From IMG/VR virus record IMGVR_UViG_3300030618_000009, positions 1-64,000 of that record: a stretch of 64,000 nucleotides of DNA; one strand, written 5' to 3'. Origin of the DNA: a virus. Under the pieces are notes generated by a model. That model had not been told where the DNA came from. It did not search any database and saw nothing but the letters and a program-made list of their open reading frames with translations. Of this stretch, positions 1-6,894 are shown one piece after another; the first letter of the stretch is position 1, and each line of letters begins with the position of its first letter. A program made the position numbers and the translations under genes.

Positions 1-1
1 G

Positions 2-121
2 TTCCCGAACTCGACTTTAGAGTCGGAGTACACGGAGTTCGCTGTTGATGATGAAACGGCCCTGAAACAGTTTGAAGCTCGGTTCCCGCTATGGCGGGTC
101 AAGAGCGTGACCGAGAAGTAA
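2..121 (+). CDS. C-terminal fragment of an unidentified protein
   Basis: An open frame enters from the left edge and runs 39 codons to TAA. It is acidic then basic (ends in VKSVTEK) with no recognisable motif. The start lies outside the window, so neither length nor function can be judged. It stops 5 nt before the tRNA-Gln gene. Confidence 0.5.
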   Translation, partial: FPNSTLESEYTEFAVDDETALKQFEARFPLWRVKSVTEK

Positions 122-125
122 AGAT

Positions 126-199
126 TGACACATCGTTCAACGGCAGGACCCTTGCCTCTGGAGCAAGGTATCGGGGTTCGAATCCCTGTGTGCCAGCCA
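126..199 (+). tRNA. tRNA-Gln (anticodon CTG)
   Basis: A full cloverleaf can be drawn: acceptor strand TGACACA against TGTGCCA (one A-C mismatch at the third pair), a 4-bp D stem, anticodon stem CTTGC/GCAAG around loop CTCTGGA giving CTG, T arm CGGGG-TTCGAAT-CCCTG, discriminator G and an encoded CCA end at 197-199. It reads CAG codons. It is the most regular tRNA of the cluster at 126-838. Confidence 0.9.
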
Positions 200-219
200 A
201 GTTTTAGAAAGTAGTAGTT

Positions 220-396
220 GTGAATCGAACGTTAAAAAACGTTCTACTTGTCGGGCTCGGGGTAGTCATTCCCGGTGCGTCGTTGATATGGCTGTACAAA
301 TTCGCCAGCTATGACGCAGAAAAAGAAGATTTTAGACAGTACGTCGAACAGCGGTTCGACAGGATGAAAGCGGACGAACAGCAATGGTTACACTAA
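220..396 (+). CDS. Small one-helix membrane protein (58 aa)
   Basis: GTG start, 58 residues. Residues 8-25 form one hydrophobic helix (VLLVGLGVVIPGASLIWL) followed by a charged, probably helical cytoplasmic tail rich in Glu, Lys and Arg. It lies between two tRNA genes. No family is recognised; small membrane peptides like this are common in phage early regions. The start is chosen because the frame is closed upstream by the tRNA gene. Confidence 0.55.
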   Translation: MNRTLKNVLLVGLGVVIPGASLIWLYKFASYDAEKEDFRQYVEQRFDRMKADEQQWLH

Positions 397-460
397 AGAT
401 CACACGTACCGCGATGTACCTCGCATATCTGTTGCAGGTCATCCACGAAGCAGAATAACT

Positions 461-562
461 ATGACTACACTGATTCAAAACTTGTTACCAGCCTTCGCCG
501 CAGGAGCCCTCCTGCTCATTTGCGAAGCTACGCCGATCCTCTTCACCAGACGAAAACGTTAA
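461..562 (+). CDS. Very small membrane peptide (33 aa)
   Basis: ATG start, 33 residues, ending FTRRKR. The centre (LLPAFAAGALLLICEA) is a single membrane-spanning segment with a positive C-terminus, so the tail is predicted cytoplasmic. Function unknown. It ends 13 nt before the next tRNA-like gene. Confidence 0.45.
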   Translation: MTTLIQNLLPAFAAGALLLICEATPILFTRRKR

Positions 563-575
563 CCACAATTCGTGT

Positions 576-656
576 GGGCGTGTAGCGGACGGGCCTTCTA
601 AACCCGATCACTGTAATGGACTGAAAATGTGAGTTCGACCCTCACCACGCCCCCCA
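576..656 (+). tRNA. Aberrant tRNA, best reading tRNA-Arg (TCT), D arm lacking
   Basis: The acceptor stem is perfect (GGGCGTG/CACGCCC) and the T arm is perfect (GTGAG-TTCGACC-CTCAC), followed by discriminator C and an encoded CCA. The best anticodon arm is CGGGC-CTTCTAA-ACCCG, giving anticodon TCT with one C-A mismatch. However only 7 nt separate the acceptor from the anticodon stem, so no D arm fits, and 22 nt lie between the anticodon and T stems. No alternative fold with a normal anticodon arm was found. It may be a degenerate, processed or non-decoding tRNA. Confidence 0.5.
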
Positions 657-671
657 AACTTCTTTTCAAAT

Positions 672-748
672 GGGAGCGTGGCAGACTGGGTAATGCACTC
701 GCCTTTTAAGCGATGACCATGTGGGATCGTACCCCACCGCTCTCACCA
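672..748 (+). tRNA. tRNA-Lys (anticodon TTT)
   Basis: Acceptor GGGAGCG pairs with CGCTCTC (one G-T), a short D stem GCA/TGC encloses a loop with GGG, and the anticodon stem TCGC/GCGA holds loop CTTTTAA with anticodon TTT. The T arm GTGGG/CCCAC is strong but its loop is ATCGTAC instead of the usual TTCRANY. Discriminator A and CCA are encoded at 745-748. Confidence 0.85.
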
Positions 749-754
749 AACTTT

Positions 755-838
755 CCCAGTATGGCAGAACGGTTATGCACCCGACTAATCGGAGACTCGC
801 AAGGGTCAACGGGGGTTCGACTCCCTCTGCTGGGACCA
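755..838 (+). tRNA. tRNA-like gene apparently lacking the anticodon triplet (Asn-like arm)
   Basis: Acceptor CCCAGTA/TGCTGGG, D arm GCA/TGC, T arm GGGGG-TTCGACT-CCCTC, discriminator A and encoded CCA are all present. The anticodon arm region reads CCGACT-AATCGG: stem CCGA/TCGG closes on only CTAA. A typical tRNA-Asn arm would carry GTT between ACT and AAT, exactly where three bases are missing. The variable region is correspondingly long. I cannot assign an amino acid; either this is a decayed tRNA or a tRNA-like RNA with another role. Confidence 0.45.
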
Positions 839-852
839 ATTTTCCTCAAGCT

Positions 853-862
853 GTGGTATTAT
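853..862 (+). promoter_or_regulatory. Extended -10 promoter, leaderless start at 869
   Basis: GTGGTATTAT: an extended TG-N element and the -10 box TATTAT at 857-862. Only 6 nt separate the box from the ATG at 869, so transcription should begin at or beside the start codon. No Shine-Dalgarno sequence is present. Confidence 0.6.
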
Positions 863-868
863 AGAAGC

Positions 869-1321
869 ATGAACCTCACCAAACTGCTCGCCGCGATTTT
901 TGTAGTAGTCCTCATGGCTGCCTGCGAGGTCGGTGTCCGAGCCAAGATTGACTCCCGTCCCAGCCCCGAAGACACGAAGCTGGGCACAGTCTACGGCACC
1001 ACAGACGAAGCCTGCCAGTACCAAATCACCCCCGAGGGAATCATCACCGTCACAGCGGGTTCCTGTCCCGTCTCAAATGACGGCAAAACCCTTACCACGC
1101 TGGGAACGGATGACTGTCTGTACGAGATCACCCAGCACAGTAAGCTTTTGGTGCTGGGATCAAAGCAAGCCCGCGAATGCGGTCGCAAGCATCCCCTCAC
1201 CGCTGGCGACGTGACAACCGATCTGACCCACGGTCCCGATGGCTGCGATTACGCCCTCGCCCGAGACGGTGAAGTCACCAAGGTGCCCGGGTCGTGCTGG
1301 AAAGTCGGCGGTGCAAAATGA
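869..1321 (+). CDS. Predicted lipoprotein with three Cys-x-Tyr repeats (150 aa)
   Basis: The N-terminus is a lipoprotein signal: basic MNLTK, hydrophobic stretch, then a lipobox ending LMAAC with Cys at about 21, so it should be lipid-anchored outside the inner membrane. The mature part has three similar units of the type D-x-C-x-Y followed about 15-20 residues later by Cys (near residues 50, 90 and 130), suggesting repeated disulfide-closed hairpins. The same unit occurs once in the lipoprotein at 47660-47863. A longer in-frame start at 713 would lie inside tRNA genes and is rejected; the promoter at 857-862 supports 869. The stop overlaps the next start (ATGA). Confidence 0.75.
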   Translation: MNLTKLLAAIFVVVLMAACEVGVRAKIDSRPSPEDTKLGTVYGTTDEACQYQITPEGIITVTAGSCPVSNDGKTLTTLGTDDCLYEITQHSKLLVLGSKQARECGRKHPLTAGDVTTDLTHGPDGCDYALARDGEVTKVPGSCWKVGGAK

Positions 1322-1821
1322 GCTACCGCCCACGTCTCATTAAAAAGTCCTTCACGTTCAAGCGGACGGACGGCACTAAGGTCGAGATGGTCGAACTGGT
1401 TTGTTCCAACTGCGGCATGAAGCAACAGGACAGCGAATATTGGCCAGCCAAGAACCACCTTAAAAAGTGCGCGGAATTCAAGGCTCCCTACAAGTGGACC
1501 GAGACCCAGCGGCACGGCGGCGAGCCCGACTACATGGGCAACTACGATATGTTCGACTGGAGCCTGTGTTGCAACGGACGGGCGCTCGGGTCTTCGTCAG
1601 GTTCTCACGGCAAGAAAACGCTGGACGCCTTGAATAAGTTCCAGATCAGCCCCTACCAGTACAACCAGACGGACTGGCGGGCGATCTGCTTTCCACAGGA
1701 GTACGTCAACGAGAAGAAATCTCATCTCATCCATCTGAGTATGAAGAAGAAAACCTTTCTCGCGGATCACGACGAAGAAGTGAAGAAAATTCAGAAGGAA
1801 ATCAAGCAGGCGCAAGGATGA
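1318..1821 (+). CDS. Hypothetical zinc-finger-like protein (167 aa)
   Basis: Starts in the ATGA overlap with the upstream gene, so the two are translationally coupled. Residues about 30-55 carry C-x2-C followed by H-x4-C (CSNCG, HLKKC), a plausible zinc-binding knuckle. The C-terminal third is rich in Lys and Glu and likely helical. No family recognised. Confidence 0.65.
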   Translation: MSYRPRLIKKSFTFKRTDGTKVEMVELVCSNCGMKQQDSEYWPAKNHLKKCAEFKAPYKWTETQRHGGEPDYMGNYDMFDWSLCCNGRALGSSSGSHGKKTLDALNKFQISPYQYNQTDWRAICFPQEYVNEKKSHLIHLSMKKKTFLADHDEEVKKIQKEIKQAQG

Positions 1822-1856
1822 TCTGTAAAGTGTTGTAAAGATGGAATCTAAATTCT

Positions 1857-1883
1857 TTGACTATGCATCTCATGTATTATAAC
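1857..1883 (+). promoter_or_regulatory. Two-box promoter (TTGACT / TATAAC)
   Basis: TTGACT at 1857-1862 and TATAAC at 1878-1883, 15 bp apart, about 40 nt before a gene with a GAGGT Shine-Dalgarno sequence. This is a sigma70-like promoter with a true -35 box, unlike the extended -10 promoters used elsewhere in the window. Confidence 0.5.
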
Positions 1884-1924
1884 TTTGCCCGATAACTCGG
1901 GTTAGATCAAAGTGAGGTAACAAA

Positions 1925-2323
1925 ATGCGTAAATTTTTGGCTTCTCTCCTTGTTGCATTCGCGATGTTCGTGGGCGTTACAGTAATCCCAGCAACGACCC
2001 CAACGGCGGCGGCTCAGATCGCTGTCGAAATTGGCGTACCGCCTGTGTGCGAGTACGGCTACTATGACTACTACCCTTACGAATGTGCGCCCGATGGCTT
2101 TTACGGCCCGGGGTACTTCTACAACGGCATTTTCCTCGGCGTCGGTCCTTGGTGGGGCTGGGGCTACGGACACGGTTGGGGCGGGCATCGCTTCTACGGT
2201 GCTGGCGGCGGTCGGTATCGCGGTAATGGGCGCGGCGGCTATCGCGGTGGTGCAGTTCGTGGCGGCGGTGGATACCATGGCGGCGGCGGATCGCACGGCG
2301 GTGGGCATGGCGGACACAGGTAA
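1925..2323 (+). CDS. Secreted Tyr/Gly-rich protein (132 aa)
   Basis: A clear Sec signal peptide (MRKFLASLLVAFAMFVGV, probable cleavage after the Ala-Ala-Ala stretch near residue 30) precedes a Tyr/Pro-rich section (YGYYDYYPYE, FYGPGYF) and a C-terminal third made of Gly with Arg, Tyr and His. It should be exported and may be a surface or periplasmic low-complexity protein. Similar proteins are frequent in Acidobacteriota in my recollection. It has its own -35/-10 promoter, a good Shine-Dalgarno sequence and its own terminator, unlike its neighbours, which suggests a captured host gene. A phage role is unknown. Confidence 0.75.
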   Translation: MRKFLASLLVAFAMFVGVTVIPATTPTAAAQIAVEIGVPPVCEYGYYDYYPYECAPDGFYGPGYFYNGIFLGVGPWWGWGYGHGWGGHRFYGAGGGRYRGNGRGGYRGGAVRGGGGYHGGGGSHGGGHGGHR

Positions 2324-2338
2324 TTTCTGAGGCGGTCA

Positions 2339-2372
2339 GAAAAAGCCCCGACCTAAAATCGGGGCTTTTTCT
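2339..2372 (+). terminator. Rho-independent terminator
   Basis: AAAAGCCCCGA and TCGGGGCTTTT form an 11-bp stem with a 7-nt loop, followed by a T run. It closes the transcript of the secreted protein gene. Confidence 0.85.
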
Positions 2373-2385
2373 TTTCGAGTTTCTT

Positions 2386-2394
2386 TGGTATTAT
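2386..2394 (+). promoter_or_regulatory. Extended -10 promoter, leaderless start at 2400
   Basis: TGGTATTAT, with the box at 2389-2394 and 5 nt to the ATG at 2400. It begins the next cluster of small overlapping genes immediately after the terminator. Confidence 0.6.
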
Positions 2395-2399
2395 GAGGT

Positions 2400-2804
2400 A
2401 TGCGCGAACGCGAGCCCAACGTGGTCGATGTCCGAGTTCTCAACTCCGAGAACAACACGTACTACTACTTCACAGCCCGTGAAGATCGATTGCGGGACTT
2501 CTACCAATCCATCCTGAAAGATCGTCGCGCAACCAACGGTCCATGGATGCCCGGACTGAGCTACGCTGCAACCTTCGGCGTCAAAGCCATCTTCTGCCTC
2601 ATGCCCGATAAATTTCCCGCTTTAGATGTCCTTATTTGGCTCCGCGACAACCAGAAGCAATACCTCGGGGAGTACCCCAACCCCACAATAGCTCTCCCCG
2701 AACTTGAGATCGCCTTGGAACGATTTGCAACTCTCGCCTCACAGTTGTATCAGAATGGTTCGGGAGAAGAGATCAGGACGGAGCCCAATGTCGTCGAAAA
2801 TTAA
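2400..2804 (+). CDS. Hypothetical protein (134 aa)
   Basis: Mixed alpha/beta-looking soluble protein with no recognised motif; N-terminus acidic and basic by turns (MREREPNVVDV), aromatic NTYYYF segment near residue 20. First gene of an operon-like run to about 6224 with mostly overlapping start/stop codons. Predicted leaderless. Confidence 0.65.
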   Translation: MREREPNVVDVRVLNSENNTYYYFTAREDRLRDFYQSILKDRRATNGPWMPGLSYAATFGVKAIFCLMPDKFPALDVLIWLRDNQKQYLGEYPNPTIALPELEIALERFATLASQLYQNGSGEEIRTEPNVVEN

Positions 2805-2862
2805 AATCTGCCCGTTTTGGAATACGCGGAGGCTGGTAATGAGAATCCCAGAGGAAAAATGA
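2788..2862 (+). CDS. Very small ORF (24 aa), possible coupling peptide
   Basis: A 24-codon frame that overlaps the end of the preceding gene by 17 nt and the next start by the ATGA junction. It contains ICPFWNTRRL. It may be a real small protein or simply keep ribosomes moving to the next gene; evidence is only position. Confidence 0.25.
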   Translation: MSSKIKICPFWNTRRLVMRIPEEK

Positions 2863-3134
2863 ATCTCAAGTTAAAGTACGCTATCCTGATCCCGCTGCAA
2901 AGCGTCATCCCGTTCACCCTGCTAATCTGCGGCCCGTATGTCGGTCTGGTCGCGAGAACCCATAATGGGCGACTCGTCCAAATCGTGGGCGGGTCACTGA
3001 CGATAGTTCTTCTCGGGACAGCGCAATACTTTCTGGGGTACTGCCGCGAGAGGAACATCAGGAAATTCTTTGCCGACATCCGAGCACGCGGTTCGCGCTC
3101 AGTCTCAGTCGGCGGAAACGTGGATGTGATATGA
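2859..3134 (+). CDS. Two-helix membrane protein (91 aa)
   Basis: The start is the ATG at 2859, preceded by GAGGAAAA; an in-frame TTG at 2817 is weaker. Two hydrophobic segments (about residues 7-30 and 43-63) are separated by a short charged loop, with a basic C-terminus. Could be a holin-like or other small phage membrane protein; nothing more specific is visible. Confidence 0.55.
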   Translation: MNLKLKYAILIPLQSVIPFTLLICGPYVGLVARTHNGRLVQIVGGSLTIVLLGTAQYFLGYCRERNIRKFFADIRARGSRSVSVGGNVDVI

Positions 3135-3238
3135 GCTTCGAAGACTTGCGGTTCAAACTACGCGAACCAAACGTCCAGTTCGGCATTTACATCGTCGCTC
3201 TGGTCAGTTGGATCGTATTCTGTATTGTGAAAAAGTGA
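3131..3238 (+). CDS. Small one-helix membrane protein (35 aa)
   Basis: Begins in an ATGA overlap with the upstream gene. Charged N-terminus (FEDLRFKLREP) and a single C-terminal membrane helix (GIYIVALVSWIVFCIV) ending KK. Function unknown. Confidence 0.5.
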   Translation: MSFEDLRFKLREPNVQFGIYIVALVSWIVFCIVKK

Positions 3239-3242
3239 GACC

Positions 3243-3542
3243 ATGAGCTACGAAGTCTATGGAACGCAAGGTCAGGGCGGCGGCGAGCATCCCGACGAGA
3301 CTTTTCCCACGCTGGAAGAGGCGCTGGCGTTCGTCAAGACGCACAAAGAGGACGGTTCGTGGGGCATCAAGTACCCCGATGGGACGTGGCACAAGTGGGG
3401 TGATGCGTGCGTTGTGTGCGGACGGTATACGGAGTGGGCTTGCTCGGACTGTGCTATCGACACTGGCAACACGGTGCATGTTTGCAACAAGACCAAGTGC
3501 CGTGATACACATGAAGAGACGTGCACTGTGAAGGGACTTTAA
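3243..3542 (+). CDS. Cys-rich zinc-binding protein (99 aa)
   Basis: The C-terminal half has paired Cys/His ligands in the order CVVCG, CSDC, VHVC, C and HEETC, resembling a B-box or other cross-brace zinc fold. The N-terminal half contains GSWGIKYPDGTWHKWG, with aromatic residues. No known enzyme motif. Confidence 0.65.
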   Translation: MSYEVYGTQGQGGGEHPDETFPTLEEALAFVKTHKEDGSWGIKYPDGTWHKWGDACVVCGRYTEWACSDCAIDTGNTVHVCNKTKCRDTHEETCTVKGL

Positions 3543-3760
3543 TGGGCGTCTATCAGAGCGAGAACGGTTGCTATTACAGCACGCCACAAGAATACGATCA
3601 ACCTCAATGCTTGGCGAACGGCGGTGATGGCTCGTTCTTTGGCGAGTTCAGCAAGACGACCGTCAATCGACACCAGCACACCTGTGTCCGCCTGCCGAGT
3701 CACACGGGCAAACATCTGTGCGGCAATCAGTATTGCAACCACGAATGGGAACAATCATGA
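3542..3760 (+). CDS. Small Cys/His protein (72 aa)
   Basis: ATG overlaps the upstream stop by one base. The C-terminus carries H-x-H-x-C, H-x3-H-x-C and C-x-H ligands (HQHTC, SHTGKHLC, YCNHEW), so zinc binding is likely. Family unknown. Confidence 0.55.
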   Translation: MGVYQSENGCYYSTPQEYDQPQCLANGGDGSFFGEFSKTTVNRHQHTCVRLPSHTGKHLCGNQYCNHEWEQS

Positions 3761-4041
3761 CATCACCAGCACCGAATCCGTTTTTCATTGCCCGCGAAAA
3801 AGGTCCCTGTGGACCGTACACTCTCGCTCTGCTCCAGACTGAGGACCCCCGCAAAGCAAGCTGCGGCGGCTCATGGCCGTATGGCATTCTTGACCGCCTC
3901 TGCAATGGTGGGCTCAAGTCATACTTCTGTTGGATATCTGGTGGACACACCTTTGTGGAGTACGAACGCGAGTATCATTACGACAGCAGCGAGACGGCTA
4001 ACACCAAGTGCTCTCGTTGCAACATGTGGGTGCCGTTCTAG
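3757..4041 (+). CDS. Hypothetical Cys-containing protein (94 aa)
   Basis: ATGA overlap start. Aromatic and Cys-rich, ending in a C-x2-C pair (KCSRCNMWVPF). The stretch ISGGHTFVEYEREYHYD is well formed but not diagnostic. Part of the same coupled gene run. Confidence 0.55.
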   Translation: MTSPAPNPFFIAREKGPCGPYTLALLQTEDPRKASCGGSWPYGILDRLCNGGLKSYFCWISGGHTFVEYEREYHYDSSETANTKCSRCNMWVPF

Positions 4042-4277
4042 TGGAAGCCGCCATCCATGCCGCCATCGAATCTTCTCTCGAACCCCGTCTCGGGTACATC
4101 GAAGCGGACGAGATTAAGCGTGGTGTGGACGAGATGCGACGGCGGGGGTATAATCAGCCAACACTCGACATGTTCCTCTGTCGCATGGTCGGGCGTTTTG
4201 GGTTTGACAGGGTGGTTGCGGGGATTCAGCGGGTGCAAAACAAACGATTGATGGGGGAACTAAATGCTAGAGCTTGA
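4041..4277 (+). CDS. Small helical hypothetical protein (78 aa)
   Basis: GTG start overlaps the previous TAG by one base. Predicted all-helical and basic in the middle (EIKRGVDEMRRRGYNQ). Overlaps the start of the aminopeptidase gene by 14 nt. Function not recognised. Confidence 0.5.
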   Translation: MEAAIHAAIESSLEPRLGYIEADEIKRGVDEMRRRGYNQPTLDMFLCRMVGRFGFDRVVAGIQRVQNKRLMGELNARA

Positions 4278-5010
4278 TTCCAACCTAACTACACTCGAAA
4301 AGATCATCGCCATCGTAGCGGATTACGCTCGTCAAGGCGGTATGCCGACTAGCTATCTGGACAAGATGGCTGCCGACCTCATCCGTATCCACAAGTGCGA
4401 GCCCGCGTTCCTTGGCTTCACGCCCACAGGTAAGGCCGGTCTGGGCGGCTACCCAGCCGTGATGTGCGTCAGCATCAACGGCGAAGTGATCCACGGCATT
4501 CCCTCCGATGACAAAATCCTCCAAGACGGCGATGTGGTCAAGCTGGATTGCGGCATCAAGATGCCCGATGGTCAGTACGACGACGGGGCGACGACGGTGC
4601 TGGTAGGTGACTGCTCCGCTACCGCCCGCAAACTGGTCAAGAGCACCAAGGAAGCTCTCGAAGCTGGCATCAAGCAGGCAAAGGCTGGCAAGACGAACCA
4701 CGACATCACCAAGGCAATCGAAGCGGTTGCCAAGCGGGATGGTTTCGCGGTGGTTCATGGCTACGGTGGGCACGGTATCGGCACCGAGCTTCACATGGAG
4801 CCGCACATCGCGAATGAGATGCTGTACAAGGAAGACGGCGAGACTCCCGTGGATGAGCCCGTGAAACTCACGTCGGGAATGCGTATCGCCATCGAGCCTA
4901 TGTTCGCTTCCAAGCGAGGGTTCGTCAAGACGGCGGCGGATGGCTGGACACTCCAGATCATCGGCGGCGGTATCGCGGCACACTTTGAGAAGACGGTGAC
5001 GATCAAATGA
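4264..5010 (+). CDS. map: Methionine aminopeptidase type I
   Basis: Removes the initiator Met from new proteins using two metal ions. All five metal ligands are visible: Asp in KLDCGIK (about residue 97), Asp in DDGATT (about 108), His in GGHGIG (about 171), Glu in IEPM (about 205) and Glu in HFEKTV (about 240), plus the substrate His in VIHGIP (about 79). At 248 residues it is the normal single-domain type I length. It may favour N-terminal processing of phage proteins, which is relevant where mRNAs are leaderless, but that link is speculative. Confidence 0.93.
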   Translation: MLELDSNLTTLEKIIAIVADYARQGGMPTSYLDKMAADLIRIHKCEPAFLGFTPTGKAGLGGYPAVMCVSINGEVIHGIPSDDKILQDGDVVKLDCGIKMPDGQYDDGATTVLVGDCSATARKLVKSTKEALEAGIKQAKAGKTNHDITKAIEAVAKRDGFAVVHGYGGHGIGTELHMEPHIANEMLYKEDGETPVDEPVKLTSGMRIAIEPMFASKRGFVKTAADGWTLQIIGGGIAAHFEKTVTIK

Positions 5011-5294
5011 GCAGGGAACAAGTCCTCGCTTTCGTTCAAACCGAGTTAGCCAGTAAGCTCATTCAGGCTGGCTACAATGACGTGGTGGTAAAGGCATCCG
5101 TGGGCGACGGCCGCTGGGGCAACTTGGTGGTCAGGGTCGAGGCTAAGAAAGGTGAGGAGACAATCACCGAGCAGTGCGTTCACCCGACGATGAGCATGTG
5201 GTCGGCTGTGGACATCGTAGATTGTTTCTTTGGTCTGATAACCCGCGATGCCTTCATCATCAAGGCATACGGAGAAAAACTGGTGACAGTATGA
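5007..5294 (+). CDS. Hypothetical protein (95 aa)
   Basis: ATGA-coupled to the aminopeptidase gene. Soluble, alternating strand/helix pattern; no motif recognised. Ends in an ATGA overlap with the next gene. Confidence 0.6.
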   Translation: MSREQVLAFVQTELASKLIQAGYNDVVVKASVGDGRWGNLVVRVEAKKGEETITEQCVHPTMSMWSAVDIVDCFFGLITRDAFIIKAYGEKLVTV

Positions 5295-5644
5295 CGGCAG
5301 GCACGGTATCGGTTCATGTGGTTGACGGTAATCCGACGTTGGACGCTATCACAGTGTTCTTTCAAGATTTCAACCCGGGTCAAGGTCGCGTGGTAGTCGA
5401 GTGCTTCGGTGAAGCGTGGACAGCCTACTTCGACGCGATGGGCGGCAACACGATTCGCCAGTTCGTCAGTACCGCAGGCGTGGACTACCTGACCAACAAA
5501 CTCTCACGCCCGAAGCAGACGAAGACGACGGAAAAATACCTGCGTCGAATTGTCGAGGCAGTAAAGGCGGATTTGACCCCGCGAGAAGTTGATCCAGTCG
5601 AAGCCAAATTTCAAGACGACATTCGGTCGTCATTGGGGTACTGA
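5291..5644 (+). CDS. Hypothetical protein (117 aa)
   Basis: The ATG at 5291 in the ATGA overlap is chosen over an in-frame upstream ATG at 5174 that would lie inside the previous gene. Contains the segment FGEAWTAYFDAMGG, which looks like a small globular protein core seen in phage hypothetical proteins. No function assigned. Confidence 0.6.
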   Translation: MTAGTVSVHVVDGNPTLDAITVFFQDFNPGQGRVVVECFGEAWTAYFDAMGGNTIRQFVSTAGVDYLTNKLSRPKQTKTTEKYLRRIVEAVKADLTPREVDPVEAKFQDDIRSSLGY

Positions 5645-5934
5645 TGAAAATCACCATCCTACGTCTCGTCGTCATTACGGGCATCATCCTTCTGGTCTTG
5701 CACGCTTGCAAGGCTCACGCCGACATTCCTTCACCTCGCCCACCTCTTCCACAAAAAGAACTGGTGAGTACCATTCAAAAAAATCATAAGGGCGGCAAGT
5801 GGTACATGGCGGACGACGGTCATGCGATCTACTGCTACGGCCCGCAGCGGATGATTCCCGGTCCAGATGGCAACCTCATGAAGATCGCTACATTCTGCTC
5901 TGGTGACCGAGCCATTGTGAAACTGAGGGAATAA
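5644..5934 (+). CDS. Secreted or anchored small protein (96 aa)
   Basis: N-terminal hydrophobic signal (ITILRLVVITGIILLVLHAC) followed by a polar domain with KGGKWYMADDGHAIYCYG. The C-A-C-K region could be a lipobox-like site but is not ideal. Probably periplasmic or membrane-anchored. Confidence 0.6.
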   Translation: MKITILRLVVITGIILLVLHACKAHADIPSPRPPLPQKELVSTIQKNHKGGKWYMADDGHAIYCYGPQRMIPGPDGNLMKIATFCSGDRAIVKLRE

Positions 5935-6224
5935 TGACTCCTCCCGTATCTCAATTCGAGGTTCTTTGCGGCATGATCGTGCTGATGTGGATCGCCTTTG
6001 GCTGCATAGGTGTCATCGGCTGGCGGCAAGAGCGTAAGCAGCCGATCAAGATATACCGCATCGGTGCGCGGGCATTCACCCTTTTCTGCATCATCCTCCT
6101 GACCGCGTTCTTCACGGTTATGCTTGGGGGTGTTGCGGTGATGGTCTCTAACGAACCCCCGCCCGCCGTCAAGACGATCCCGTCAGCACCCGATGGCTGG
6201 TGGAAAAGTTATAACCGTAGATAA
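5934..6224 (+). CDS. Two-helix membrane protein (96 aa)
   Basis: Hydrophobic segments at about residues 9-28 and 47-70 with a basic loop (WRQERKQPIK) between them and a Pro-rich C-terminus. Start codon overlaps the previous stop. Function unknown. Confidence 0.6.
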   Translation: MTPPVSQFEVLCGMIVLMWIAFGCIGVIGWRQERKQPIKIYRIGARAFTLFCIILLTAFFTVMLGGVAVMVSNEPPPAVKTIPSAPDGWWKSYNRR

Positions 6225-6233
6225 TCTCCAAAA

Positions 6234-6272
6234 CTCAGTATTATCCTTTAGACCGAGACGCATGGTCTAAAG
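6234..6272 (+). promoter_or_regulatory. CAGTATTAT-type promoter followed by an 8-bp inverted repeat
   Basis: The box TATTAT lies at 6239-6244 within ACTCAGTATTAT, and directly after it TTTAGACC and GGTCTAAA form a perfect inverted repeat across the expected start of transcription. The placement fits an operator or 5' hairpin. The gene starts at 6275. Confidence 0.45.
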
Positions 6273-6274
6273 AC

Positions 6275-6673
6275 ATGAAACGTACAGAGAAACCATTGAC
6301 GCAAGACGAACTACAACGCTACGAGCGGGCTCTCACACTCTGGGAGCGGGGTCTCAAGAAAGAGACTGCCGAACTGGACGCCAGAGAAGCCGATCTTCGA
6401 GAACGAGAAGCCGAGGTCGGCATATTCTATATGCCCGAGCCTGTGTCGGGTGCGGGAGACATCACTCTCGAATCCATGCAGGCAATGTATCACCAACTCA
6501 CGCCCAAATCGAAAAAATCCGTCGTTTTCGATGACGACGGCTGCACCATCACCCCCGAAGAATTCGTTACCACAATCCCAGCTTGCGGTCAAAAATGCTA
6601 CGAAGGTGGTACTCACACCGCTGACTGTGCGCGTATGATCTATCTGGAAGTGGAACGGCTGGGAAATCTGTAG
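6275..6673 (+). CDS. Hypothetical protein with N-terminal coiled coil (132 aa)
   Basis: Residues 10-50 are strongly heptad-like and charged (ELQRYERALTLWERGLKK, AREADLREREAEV), a likely coiled coil. The C-terminal half has several Cys and a VVFDDDGCTITPEEF segment. No known function. Confidence 0.6.
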   Translation: MKRTEKPLTQDELQRYERALTLWERGLKKETAELDAREADLREREAEVGIFYMPEPVSGAGDITLESMQAMYHQLTPKSKKSVVFDDDGCTITPEEFVTTIPACGQKCYEGGTHTADCARMIYLEVERLGNL

Positions 6674-6682
6674 GAGACAATC

Positions 6683-6856
6683 ATGAGAGCTTGGCAAGTA
6701 TCATACGACGCCCCAGGCCAGTACAGCCCAAAACACGCGGTAATCTTTGCGGCAGACGCAAAGTCCGCCCTGAAGAAATTCACCAAGAAATCGAAACTGA
6801 GCGACCGTGCGGTATCGAAGGTAGAAGAAGTTCCCTCCACACTCCAGATCAGCTAA
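6683..6856 (+). CDS. Small basic protein (57 aa)
   Basis: Begins MRAWQVSYDAPGQYSPKHAV, with a GGAGA Shine-Dalgarno sequence 6 nt upstream, then a Lys-rich helix. Likely a small globular protein of unknown role; it is followed directly by a terminator. Confidence 0.55.
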   Translation: MRAWQVSYDAPGQYSPKHAVIFAADAKSALKKFTKKSKLSDRAVSKVEEVPSTLQIS

Positions 6857-6868
6857 TCTACAAACACA

Positions 6869-6894
6869 AAAGCCCACCATCTCAGGTGGGCTTT
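6869..6894 (+). terminator. Rho-independent terminator
   Basis: AAAGCCCACC / GGTGGGCTTT with a 6-nt loop. The 3' T run is short. The 185 nt that follow up to 7079 hold no ORF, only two further small hairpins (near 6940 and 7024). Confidence 0.75.

Noticed and set aside
413-457. 14-codon ORF between two membrane peptides
   Set aside because: Too short and without a ribosome site or promoter.
713-868. In-frame upstream extension of the lipoprotein gene from ATG 713
   Set aside because: It runs through tRNA-Lys and the tRNA-like gene, and the promoter plus lipoprotein signal place the start at 869.
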